The notes below the pieces were generated by a model, which was given only the letters and a program-made list of their open reading frames with translations, was not told the DNA's origin and searched no databases. Both the position numbers and the translations under genes were made by a program. This document shows, piece after piece, positions 1-5,577 of a stretch of 5,577 nucleotides of DNA; positions within the stretch are counted from its first letter, which is position 1, and the number at the start of each line of letters is the position of its first letter. This stretch comes from Bacteroidia bacterium (GTDB lineage Bacteria > Planctomycetota > Phycisphaerae > Phycisphaerales > SM1A02): positions 1-5,577 of the forward strand of contig JASGCG010000126.1 of NCBI GenBank assembly GCA_030054235.1. The letters run 5' to 3'.

Positions 1-1038
1 ATCGGCCAGGCCGCCCGGGCGCAGGCCGTCGCCGATCGAGAACGTGACGTCGTACTCGCGCATCACGTCGCAGATCCGCTCCCACTCGGTGTACATGAGG
101 TTCTGGCGGTTGTGCACGAGCATCCACTTGGCCAGGAGCGAGCCGCCGCGGCTAACTATCCCGATCAGGCGCTTCTTGATGAACGGCAGGTGCTCGCGCA
201 GCACGCCGGCATGGATGGTGAAGTAGTCCACGCCCTGGCGCGCCTGGTGCCGCAGCGTGTCGAGCACGATCGCGTCGTCCAGATCCTCGATCTTCCGGCC
301 GATGATCATGCTGTAGATCGGCACGGTCCCGATCGGCACCGTCGCGTTGCGGCAGATCGCATCGCGGCACTCGTCCAGGTTGCCGCCCGTCGACAGGTCC
401 ATGACGGTGTCCGCGCCCCAGCGCTCGGCCCACTGCAGCTTCTCGACCTCTTCATGCGTGCCGCTCGACACCGGGCTCGCGCCCATGTTGGCGTTGATCT
501 TGGTCTTGCTCGCACGGCCGATCGCCATGGGATCGAGCTTGTGCGCCAGGTGCACCGTGTTCGCGGGGATCACCATGCGGCCTGCGGCGATCTCATCGCG
601 CACCTCGGTCGCGGTCAGGTGCCCTTCGCGCTCGGCCACGCGCGCCATCTGCGGGGTCACGATCCCCAAGCGGGCCGACTCGAGCTGCGTGATGGGCGCG
701 AAGCCCTTCGGGTGGATCACGCGCAGCCACTGGCCACGCGCGGTCTGGAACTCGACGACCGAATGGCCATCGCCGCAGCAGTTCACGCAGGCCGGTCCGG
801 CAGGAGCCTGCGCCAGCGTGACGACCGACCATCCATCGGGGAGGAAGTCCCACGCCGTCTTGCCGCTCGGCCCCGGCATGCCGGGCGTGTCGGGGCTGCT
901 GAAGGACAGCGGTCCGCCAATGTCGGGTGCGTTGGCGAAGCAGCCGGGATTCGTCCCTTGGGCCTGCGACGACGGGTTGCGGGCGCCGTTCAAAGGCAGT
1001 TCAGGACGGGTCAGATTGGCGTTGGCAGCAGTGATCAT
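1..1038 (-). CDS. thiC: Phosphomethylpyrimidine synthase ThiC (C-terminal part beyond window)
   Basis: This is the cytoplasmic radical-SAM enzyme that converts aminoimidazole ribotide (AIR) to hydroxymethylpyrimidine phosphate, the pyrimidine branch of thiamin synthesis. The frame is open for 346 residues from an ATG at 1038 and leaves the window at base 1 without a stop. Visible family motifs are KINANMG (N184), DTVMDLSTG (M213), PIGTVPIY (Y242), YFTIHAG (H276), SRGG (296-299) and DGLRPG (337-342). Their spacing agrees with the known AIR-contacting residues of Caulobacter ThiC except for a two-residue deletion between Y242 and H276. The zinc histidines and the C-terminal CX2CX4C iron-sulfur motif would lie outside the window. 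The ATG has GAGG 8 bases upstream and follows a TPP riboswitch. Residues 1-115 do not look like the usual ThiC N-terminal domain and carry three clustered cysteines (C84, C87, C88). Family assignment is very secure; the exact N-terminus is slightly less so. Confidence 0.97.
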   Translation of the reverse strand, partial: MITAANANLTRPELPLNGARNPSSQAQGTNPGCFANAPDIGGPLSFSSPDTPGMPGPSGKTAWDFLPDGWSVVTLAQAPAGPACVNCCGDGHSVVEFQTARGQWLRVIHPKGFAPITQLESARLGIVTPQMARVAEREGHLTATEVRDEIAAGRMVIPANTVHLAHKLDPMAIGRASKTKINANMGASPVSSGTHEEVEKLQWAERWGADTVMDLSTGGNLDECRDAICRNATVPIGTVPIYSMIIGRKIEDLDDAIVLDTLRHQARQGVDYFTIHAGVLREHLPFIKKRLIGIVSRGGSLLAKWMLVHNRQNLMYTEWERICDVMREYDVTFSIGDGLRPGGLAD

Positions 1039-1087
1039 GAGCGGAACCTCGGTCGACGGGGCCCCGCTGAAGGCGCCCAAGCGCCCT
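1039..1087 (-). promoter_or_regulatory. Expression platform of the TPP riboswitch (probably translational)
   Basis: Between the aptamer and thiC the minus strand holds a small hairpin (stem 1085-1081 with 1076-1072, loop TTGG) and then a switching segment. Bases 1063-1071 are perfectly complementary over 9 bases to aptamer bases 1122-1130. The overlapping segment 1060-1068 can instead pair over 9 bp, two of them G-U, with 1040-1048, which covers half of the GAGG and ends two bases before the ATG. The two helices exclude each other. No hairpin is followed by a T-run, so an intrinsic terminator is unlikely. Inferred logic: TPP holds the aptamer closed, freeing the segment to bury the ribosome site; without TPP the segment pairs with the aptamer and translation proceeds. 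Confidence 0.55.
1047..1050 (-). promoter_or_regulatory. Shine-Dalgarno site of thiC
   Basis: Read on the minus strand this is GAGG, ending 8 bases before the ATG at 1038. It supports that start over later in-frame methionines. Two of its four bases fall inside a helix that the riboswitch platform can form, so its access is probably what the riboswitch controls. Confidence 0.65.
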
Positions 1088-1163
1088 GTCGCATTCCTAC
1101 GCCGGCATGATCCGGATCAGGTTCAGCGGGTGCTTCTCAGTCCCGAAGGACGCCCCGAGCGAC
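1088..1163 (-). promoter_or_regulatory. TPP riboswitch aptamer (THI element)
   Basis: The minus strand carries the conserved THI-box core. P1 is GUCGC (1163-1159) closing with GCGAC (1092-1088). A P3 hairpin GUCC-UUCG-GGAC is followed by the pyrimidine-sensing CUGAGA. CACCCG supplies the 3' side of P2. The pyrophosphate-sensing arm reads ACCUGAUCCGG then AUCAUGCCGGCGUAGG, with P5 formed by CCGG/CCGG. These match the classical E. coli thiM-type aptamer almost base for base. P3 is short and capped by a UUCG tetraloop. The element lies directly upstream of thiC in the right orientation, so the regulated gene is certain by context. Binding of thiamin pyrophosphate is expected to repress thiC. Confidence 0.96.
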
Positions 1164-1169
1164 CAACAG

Positions 1170-1175
1170 AGCATA
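1170..1175 (-). promoter_or_regulatory. Candidate -10 element for thiC
   Basis: The minus strand reads TATGCT here, matching 4 of 6 consensus bases. Transcription starting about 6 bases downstream would begin at 1164-1163, exactly the first bases of the riboswitch P1 stem. No good -35 hexamer lies 16-18 bases upstream. A TTGACT at 1207-1202 is too far away (26-base spacer). The positional fit is suggestive only. Confidence 0.3.
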
Positions 1176-1210
1176 GGCGAGACCGCTAGCATCGCCGAGT
1201 CAGTCAACTC

Positions 1211-1217
1211 AAAGGAG
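1211..1217 (+). promoter_or_regulatory. Strong Shine-Dalgarno site before the leader ORF
   Basis: AAAGGAG matches the 16S anti-Shine-Dalgarno over 7 bases and sits 5 bases before the ATG at 1223. It is the best ribosome binding site seen in the window, yet the ATG it serves is not in frame with the downstream regulator gene. This is the main argument that the ORF at 1223 is translated, or that a frameshift separates it from the regulator. Confidence 0.6.
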
Positions 1218-1222
1218 CACAC

Positions 1223-1294
1223 ATGGGCATCGAACGAACGATGTCCGGGGGTCTCCGGGGGCAATCCGGATCGTGCAAGGCAGCCTCATGCTGA
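1223..1294 (+). CDS. Possible 23-codon leader ORF upstream of the double Lrp gene
   Basis: The ORF begins with ATG 5 bases after AAAGGAG and encodes 23 residues, starting MGIERTMSGG and ending CKAASC, with stop TGA at 1292-1294. It is rich in glycine (5) and serine (4). It has no run of one amino acid of the kind seen in classical attenuator leaders. Its last codons overlap the regulator's ATG at 1288 in another frame, so ribosomes finishing here could restart on that ATG. Alternatively it is the real N-terminus of the regulator: one extra base in either GGGGG run (1247-1251 or 1257-1261) would join the two frames into one protein. Too short for composition evidence; not recognised as any known leader peptide. 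Confidence 0.4.
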   Translation: MGIERTMSGGLRGQSGSCKAASC

Positions 1295-2250
1295 CCCGCA
1301 CGATCTTCAACGAAGGCGGCCTGCCCGATCTGGAGCCGGCCGACCGTGCCTTGGTCGATCGCCTCGTGGCTGAACCCCGTGCGTCGGGCCGCGATCTCGC
1401 CAAGGCACTCGACTGCTCCGAAGCGAACATCAGCCGCCGCCTGAATCGGCTCGTCGCTGAACACGCGGTTCGCATCCGCGCGTTCATGTCGCTCGACCGC
1501 GCCGGGCTTTCGGCCAGCGCGATCATGATCGTGCAGAGCCCCGATCCCGTGGCGCTGGGCCAACGCCTTGCCGCGCACGAATGGATTCACTTCATCGCCA
1601 CGACGGGACCGCTCGACGGCCCGGCCAATGCGCTGGTCCTGCACGGCTCGGCTGCCGACGGCACGGCGTTCCGTGCCCTGCTCGACCGTGACCTCCGTAC
1701 GGATCCCGACGCGACGGTCGTGGATGCACGAATGGTCCTGGACAGCTTCGGCACGCAGGAGACGACGGATGCCCACCGCCACCACTGGCGCGGCGGCCGC
1801 CCGCTTGATCGCGTGAACCGCGCCATCATCCGTGAACTGCAGCGCGACGGCCGTGCCACGTTCGCCACGCTGGGTGAGGTGGCCGGCATTTCCTCGACAG
1901 CGGCGGCCGAGCGCTTTCGTCACCTCATCGACGATCAACTGATCAGGATGTTGGCCTTCCCCGAGCCATCGCGCGTCGGATTGCGTGCCACTGGACTGCT
2001 GTTCGTGCGTTCGCGCATCGCCACCGGCCAAGCGCTTGAAGCTGCCAAGGCCGTGGCCAACCCCAGCTACATCGCGATGGTGTCGGGCCCGAGCCCGCTC
2101 GCCATGGAGTGCAGCGCGGCCCATGGCCAGGCGCTGCAGGCGCTTGCCGATCGCGTGACCGCCCTGCCGGGCATCGCTGCAGTCGAGCTCTGCCCGTACC
2201 ACGCGATCCTCAAGGAATCGTTCGTCTGGTGCGGCGCCGACGAGGAGTGA
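1288..2250 (+). CDS. Double-module Lrp/AsnC family transcriptional regulator
   Basis: The 320-residue product is about twice the usual Lrp length and consists of two tandem HTH-RAM units. Unit 1 has a winged HTH at about 17-63 (starting LEPADRALVDRL, recognition helix near CSEANISRRLNRL) and a RAM-like ligand domain at about 70-150 (IATTGPLDGPANALVLHG). Unit 2 repeats this with an HTH at about 172-221 (LDRVNRAIIRELQRDGRATF) and a second RAM-like domain at about 230-315. Lrp proteins bind amino acids at the RAM domain and DNA as dimers or octamers; here one chain could mimic a dimer. The ATG at 1288 is preferred because AAGG lies 7 bases upstream; an in-frame GTG at 1273 would add five residues. 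The dehydratase/racemase gene follows after 24 bases, so that gene and its own operon are the likely targets. Lrp-fold siroheme decarboxylases (AhbA/B) are a less likely alternative. Confidence 0.85.
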   Translation: MLTRTIFNEGGLPDLEPADRALVDRLVAEPRASGRDLAKALDCSEANISRRLNRLVAEHAVRIRAFMSLDRAGLSASAIMIVQSPDPVALGQRLAAHEWIHFIATTGPLDGPANALVLHGSAADGTAFRALLDRDLRTDPDATVVDARMVLDSFGTQETTDAHRHHWRGGRPLDRVNRAIIRELQRDGRATFATLGEVAGISSTAAAERFRHLIDDQLIRMLAFPEPSRVGLRATGLLFVRSRIATGQALEAAKAVANPSYIAMVSGPSPLAMECSAAHGQALQALADRVTALPGIAAVELCPYHAILKESFVWCGADEE

Positions 2251-2274
2251 TGGCACGCAGCTAGCCTGCGCGGC

Positions 2275-3234
2275 ATGCATGCTGCCAGCCTGAGCGACAT
2301 CCAAGGCGCCTTGGAGCGCATCGCACCGTTCGTGCACTGCACGCCGGTCATGACGTGCCGCACGATGGATGCCCTCTCTGGCCGCCCCCTGCACTTCAAG
2401 TGCGAATCGATGCAGCGCACTGGTTCGTTCAAGCTGCGGGGCGCGACGAACGCCGTGCTCCGCCTGCCCGACGATCGCGCCGCCCGCGGCGTGGTCACCC
2501 ATTCCAGCGGCAACCACGGCCAGGCGCTGGCACTCGCGGCACGACTGCGCGGCATCCCCTGCACGGTCGTGATGCCGCACGACTCCGCACGCGTGAAGAA
2601 GGACGCGGTGCGATCGCACGGCGCCACGATCGTCGAATGCGAGCCCAACGCTGCGGCCCGCGCCGCCGCGGCCGAGCGCGTGGTCGCCGACACGGGCGCC
2701 ACGCTGATCCCGCCCTTTGACCATCCGCACATCATCGCGGGCCAAGGCACGGTGGCGCTGGAGTTCCTGGAGCAGTGCCCTGGACTCGGCGCGGTCATCG
2801 TGCCGATCGGCGGCGGAGGCCTGATCAGCGGGATCGCCATCGCCATGAAGGCGCTGCGTCCTGACCTGCGCGTGATCGCCGCAGAACCGCTCAACGCCGG
2901 CGATGCGGCCATCGCCAAGCGAACGGGCCGCATCGAGCCCGTGCCGCCCACGCGGACGATCGCCGACGGGCTGCGGACGCCGCTCGGAGAGCTCACCCTG
3001 CCGGTCGTGCGTGATCTGGTCGACGAGGTCATCACCGTGACCGAGGACGAGATCATTGCCGCCATGCGCCTGGTCTGGGAACGCATGAAGATCGTGATCG
3101 AGCCGAGCAGCGCGGTGGGCGTGGCGGTTGCGGTGCAGGAGTCGTTCCGCGCGCGAGAGCCCGTTCCCACGGGCGTGGTGCTCTGTGGAGGCAACGTCGA
3201 TCTTGATGGGCTTCCGTGGATGCGCGGCGGCTGA
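2275..3234 (+). CDS. Serine racemase / serine-threonine dehydratase family PLP enzyme
   Basis: This is a fold-type II PLP enzyme of 319 residues acting on serine or threonine, either by alpha,beta-elimination to pyruvate or 2-oxobutyrate plus ammonia, or by racemising serine. K53 in TGSFKLRG is the PLP Schiff-base lysine. HSSGNHGQ (76-83) binds the cofactor, and its S78 aligns with the second catalytic serine (S84) of mammalian serine racemase. GGGG at 179-182 holds the phosphate. E204, A208 and D210 match the divalent metal site of serine racemase. The C-terminus CGGNVDLDGLPW places C304 opposite the pyridine nitrogen, where serine racemase has Ser and rat serine dehydratase has Cys. There is no C-terminal ACT-like regulatory domain, so it is not the long biosynthetic IlvA. 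LVWERMKIVIEPSSAVGVA is also very like serine racemase. No clear Shine-Dalgarno lies before the ATG; translation may be coupled to the regulator gene. The actual reaction cannot be fixed from sequence. Confidence 0.92.
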   Translation: MHAASLSDIQGALERIAPFVHCTPVMTCRTMDALSGRPLHFKCESMQRTGSFKLRGATNAVLRLPDDRAARGVVTHSSGNHGQALALAARLRGIPCTVVMPHDSARVKKDAVRSHGATIVECEPNAAARAAAAERVVADTGATLIPPFDHPHIIAGQGTVALEFLEQCPGLGAVIVPIGGGGLISGIAIAMKALRPDLRVIAAEPLNAGDAAIAKRTGRIEPVPPTRTIADGLRTPLGELTLPVVRDLVDEVITVTEDEIIAAMRLVWERMKIVIEPSSAVGVAVAVQESFRAREPVPTGVVLCGGNVDLDGLPWMRGG

Positions 3235-3298
3235 ACCTGCCGATGCGGCACGCGGAGCCGCTCGTGAGCACACGGCACTCGTGCGGATCGCCGGCTTC
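3235..3298. other. Convergent intergenic spacer with an interrupted inverted repeat
   Basis: The 64 bases between the two converging stop codons hold an interrupted inverted repeat: CGAT (3241-3244) and GCACG (3248-3252) pair with CGTGC (3280-3284) and ATCG (3287-3290). The 27-base interior is itself GC-rich with short complementary pieces. This could act as a bidirectional transcription end, but neither strand has a T-run after it, so it is not a canonical intrinsic terminator. Confidence 0.3.
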
Positions 3299-5577
3299 TC
3301 AGCGGGCGTTCGCGATCAGTTCGTCCAGTCGAGCCAGCCGGCGGCGATGCTGCTCGCGAGCTGGTTCGAGGATCCCCAGCGCCACCACATGCACCCGCGC
3401 CGCAGCAAGATTGCCGGCCTCGAGCTGCGTGGCCGCGGCGAGTTCCCGCAGCGATGGATCGAAGGGATTGATGCGCACGGCGCGCTCGATGTGGACGCCG
3501 GCGCGGGCACCGTCACCGGCGGCACGGGCGATGCGCGCCAGCTCGATCGCGTAGGAGTTCTCGCGGTCGGTGACGGCATCGAGTCGCTCCAGGTGCGGCG
3601 CGGCATCGGCATCGCGGCCTGCAATGAGCGCCACTTCGGCCAGCTTGCGATGCGGGAAGGGATCCACCGGGCGCGCGCGGCAGTAGCGCTCGAGCAGCGC
3701 GATCACCTCGGGTGCATCGCCCTCGCCGCGCTCGGTGCGCCGTCGCACGGCAAGCTCCAGGAGATCGGGATGGTCCGGATGCGTGCGCAGCAGCAGATCG
3801 AGTTCCTTGTCGCTCACCGGCTCCACGCGGTCCTTGCCGAGGAGCGCATCCGCCGCTGGCTCGGGGGCGAGCCCCCACGCCTTGACCTGCGCACGTGCCC
3901 ACGGCGTGAAGCGCTGGAGGAACTCCTCCTTCGACACCTCGAGCACCTGCGCGAGCGCCTGCGATTCGGTGGCACCCTCGGCATAGAGCGCCAGCATGCG
4001 GCGAAGGGCCTCGTCGCCCCACGTCTCGCGGATGAACTCGACCCACCAGTGGCCCTGCGCGTAGGCCTGCGCGCGATCGGTCGGCTTCGCGGGCCGCACG
4101 AACGCCAGCAGGATCGAGTCGAAATCGAAGAGCGTGCCACCCTCGACCGCAGCGGCCAGCATCTGGCAGTCCTTGTAGTCGCGGCGCTTGTGCTGCAGGT
4201 CGACGGCGATCGCCTCGGTCATCCAGTGCGGGATGCGGTTGCGGGTCTGCGAGAGCGTGACCGTGTGCACATACTCGTGGCGGACCACGTCGAGCCAGTC
4301 GAAGAGCCCCAGGTGCTTCTTGCGGCTGCCCTCGCGGGGGACTTCCATCGCGATCACCGGCCCCGTGCACGCCGCGATCGTGTGGATCGCGGGCAGGCCG
4401 GTGAGCCGCACCCCGAACCACTCGTGGTCGGGCATGAGTTCGATCCGCGTGCGCCGCGACGGCTCGTGGCCAAGCCGCGCGCAGACCTCCTCGTGCATCG
4501 CATCGAGTTGCGCAAGCATGCCATCGGCCATTGCATCATCGATGCCCGGCTGCGAACGAAGCGTGAAGTGGCGGCCCTCCCGCACGGGCCATGGCGCCAT
4601 GTCCTCGAGCAAGCGAAGGCTCAGCGTGGCCCCGACGTTGAAGGGATCGCGTTCGACGGCTGCCCGCAGCGCTTCGAGCGCACGTGCATCCTCGCCCGAC
4701 TGCATGTCCATCAGGCCGAGCTCCATCGGGGGCTCGCTCCACTCCGGCGCACGGTCCCACGCCCGGCGCAGGAGCACCGCCGCGTCCTCGTACTGACGGC
4801 GACGCGACAGCATGCGGCCCACCTCGAGCGGTGCGTGCGGGCTGCCGGGTGCGGCACGATCGGCATCGGCGAGGGCCTGCTCCATGGCCTCGGGCCGGAA
4901 GCGCACCGCGTGCATGGCGGCCAGGTAAGCCAGGGCATCCGGCTGCGTGGGCGCGGTAGCGAGCACCTGGCGCAGCATCGGTTCGGCGCCGTCGGCGTCG
5001 TCCTGCATCAGCGCCGTGCGCGCACGCAGGAGCGCAGCCGCCGCACACGCCGGCGAGAAGGCATCGATGCCATCGGCGATGGCCAACGCATCGGCGCGTT
5101 CGAGCGCGCCCGCGCTGAGTTCACCGCGCATGCGCCAGGCCTCGGCCAGTCGTGGGTGCTGCGCGAGCGCATCGGCCAGCGCCTTCCATGCATCGGCGCG
5201 GTTGTGGCGCGCCGCGAGGATGCGCGCTTCAAGCAGCATCGCTTCCCAGTCGGTCCGGTCGAGCGCCCGTGCAGCACCGAGCGCCTCGATCACGGCTTCG
5301 TAGAGCTGCGGAGCAACGCGACCGGTCATCGACCAGGCCTCAAGCGCTTCGGCCTTGGCCAGCACAAGGTCGCGCTGCCCTTGCGTGCGCACGACCGCAG
5401 GCATCGGCTCGGCCATGAGCGGCTCGAGCGCAGCGCGTGATTCCGCGAGCTTGCCGGCACCAGCGAGCGCGAGCCCCTTGAGCGCCGTCGCGCGCGGCGA
5501 TGCATCGTCGACGAGCGCAGCGATCGCACGGTCCCACGCGCCTTGCTGCACGAGCGCGCGAGCGCGAAGGACCGCCG
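3299..5577 (-). CDS. TPR protein with central gluzincin (peptidase MA-like) domain, N-terminus beyond window
   Basis: The frame is open from the right edge to a TGA at 3301-3299. A GTG at 5551 (residue 1 here) is an available start, but the frame continues upstream with TPR-like residues (AVLRARAL), so the true start is probably outside. The N-terminal third is tetratricopeptide repeats, including near-perfect 34-35-residue units at 203-237, 238-271 and 272-305. A metalloprotease-like domain at about 322-520 has HEYVH (425-429) and PHWMTEAIAV with E446 as likely third zinc ligand, then YAQGHWWVEF (497-506), a pattern usual in peptidase MA-like proteins. Four more TPR-like units follow, three of exactly 34 residues at 631-664, 665-698 and 699-732. 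The catalytic H, E, H and E are all present, so activity is plausible. No signal peptide can be judged because the N-terminus is missing. Substrate and partners are unknown; the neighbours give no clue. Confidence 0.88.
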   Translation of the reverse strand, partial: AVLRARALVQQGAWDRAIAALVDDASPRATALKGLALAGAGKLAESRAALEPLMAEPMPAVVRTQGQRDLVLAKAEALEAWSMTGRVAPQLYEAVIEALGAARALDRTDWEAMLLEARILAARHNRADAWKALADALAQHPRLAEAWRMRGELSAGALERADALAIADGIDAFSPACAAAALLRARTALMQDDADGAEPMLRQVLATAPTQPDALAYLAAMHAVRFRPEAMEQALADADRAAPGSPHAPLEVGRMLSRRRQYEDAAVLLRRAWDRAPEWSEPPMELGLMDMQSGEDARALEALRAAVERDPFNVGATLSLRLLEDMAPWPVREGRHFTLRSQPGIDDAMADGMLAQLDAMHEEVCARLGHEPSRRTRIELMPDHEWFGVRLTGLPAIHTIAACTGPVIAMEVPREGSRKKHLGLFDWLDVVRHEYVHTVTLSQTRNRIPHWMTEAIAVDLQHKRRDYKDCQMLAAAVEGGTLFDFDSILLAFVRPAKPTDRAQAYAQGHWWVEFIRETWGDEALRRMLALYAEGATESQALAQVLEVSKEEFLQRFTPWARAQVKAWGLAPEPAADALLGKDRVEPVSDKELDLLLRTHPDHPDLLELAVRRRTERGEGDAPEVIALLERYCRARPVDPFPHRKLAEVALIAGRDADAAPHLERLDAVTDRENSYAIELARIARAAGDGARAGVHIERAVRINPFDPSLRELAAATQLEAGNLAAARVHVVALGILEPAREQHRRRLARLDELIANAR

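Noticed and set aside
1071..1086. Hairpin with TTGG loop downstream of the aptamer as an intrinsic terminator of thiC
   Set aside because: The stem is only 5-6 bp and is followed by CTTCAGCGG rather than a T-run, so transcription termination there is unlikely.
112..1110. 332-codon and 280-codon open frames on the plus strand at the left end
   Set aside because: They are antisense shadows of thiC and its leader; the minus-strand frame carries all the ThiC substrate-binding motifs.
1202..1207. TTGACT on the minus strand as the -35 of thiC
   Set aside because: The only plausible -10 (1175-1170) is 26 bases away, and the hexamer at normal spacing (GGTCTC) is not a -10.
1204..3273. 689-codon and 403-codon open frames on the minus strand
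   Set aside because: They are antisense to the Lrp-like and PLP enzyme genes, whose motifs are unmistakable. The translations are low-complexity Arg/Ala/His-rich with no family pattern.
3128..5440. 770-codon open frame on the plus strand
   Set aside because: It lies antisense to the TPR/protease gene, is rich in Arg, His and Ala with no recognisable domain, and starts inside the racemase-like gene. Long shadow frames are expected at this GC content.
1..5577. CRISPR arrays, tRNA or rRNA genes, insertion sequences, phage or defence genes
   Set aside because: No regularly spaced repeats, cloverleaf sequence, transposase motif or terminal repeats were seen; the genes are metabolic or structural.

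Overview
The window is 5577 bases of very GC-rich bacterial DNA. It is densely coding, with codon third positions almost always G or C. It holds four protein genes, one riboswitch and one possible small leader ORF. The lineage is probably planctomycete-like, perhaps Phycisphaerae. That rests on a TPR/metalloprotease protein of a style I associate with that phylum and on the ThiC subtype; it is inference with modest confidence.

Layout: (1) 1-1038, minus strand: the N-terminal 346 residues of thiC (HMP-phosphate synthase of thiamin biosynthesis), running off the left edge. (2) 1039-1163, minus strand: its leader, a clear TPP riboswitch (1088-1163) followed by a platform that can form two mutually exclusive helices, one of which buries the Shine-Dalgarno sequence. 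(3) 1164-1222: a short divergent intergenic region with a candidate thiC -10 and a strong plus-strand ribosome binding site. (4) 1223-1294, plus strand: a possible 23-codon leader ORF whose stop overlaps the next start. (5) 1288-2250, plus strand: a double-length Lrp/AsnC-type regulator made of two tandem HTH-RAM units. (6) 2275-3234, plus strand: a PLP fold-type II enzyme of the serine racemase / serine-threonine dehydratase group. (7) 3235-3298: convergent intergenic spacer with an inverted repeat but no T-tract terminator. (8) 3299-5577, minus strand: a TPR protein with a central HEYVH gluzincin (peptidase MA-like) domain, its N-terminus lost at the right edge.

The regulator and the PLP enzyme form a two-gene operon in which an amino-acid-sensing Lrp-type protein probably controls a serine/threonine-metabolising enzyme. 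thiC is a separate unit controlled by thiamin pyrophosphate. The TPR protease is unrelated to either. The content is mostly known families. The parts most worth a second look are the riboswitch expression platform, the leader ORF before the double Lrp gene, and the cysteine-containing N-terminal segment of ThiC.
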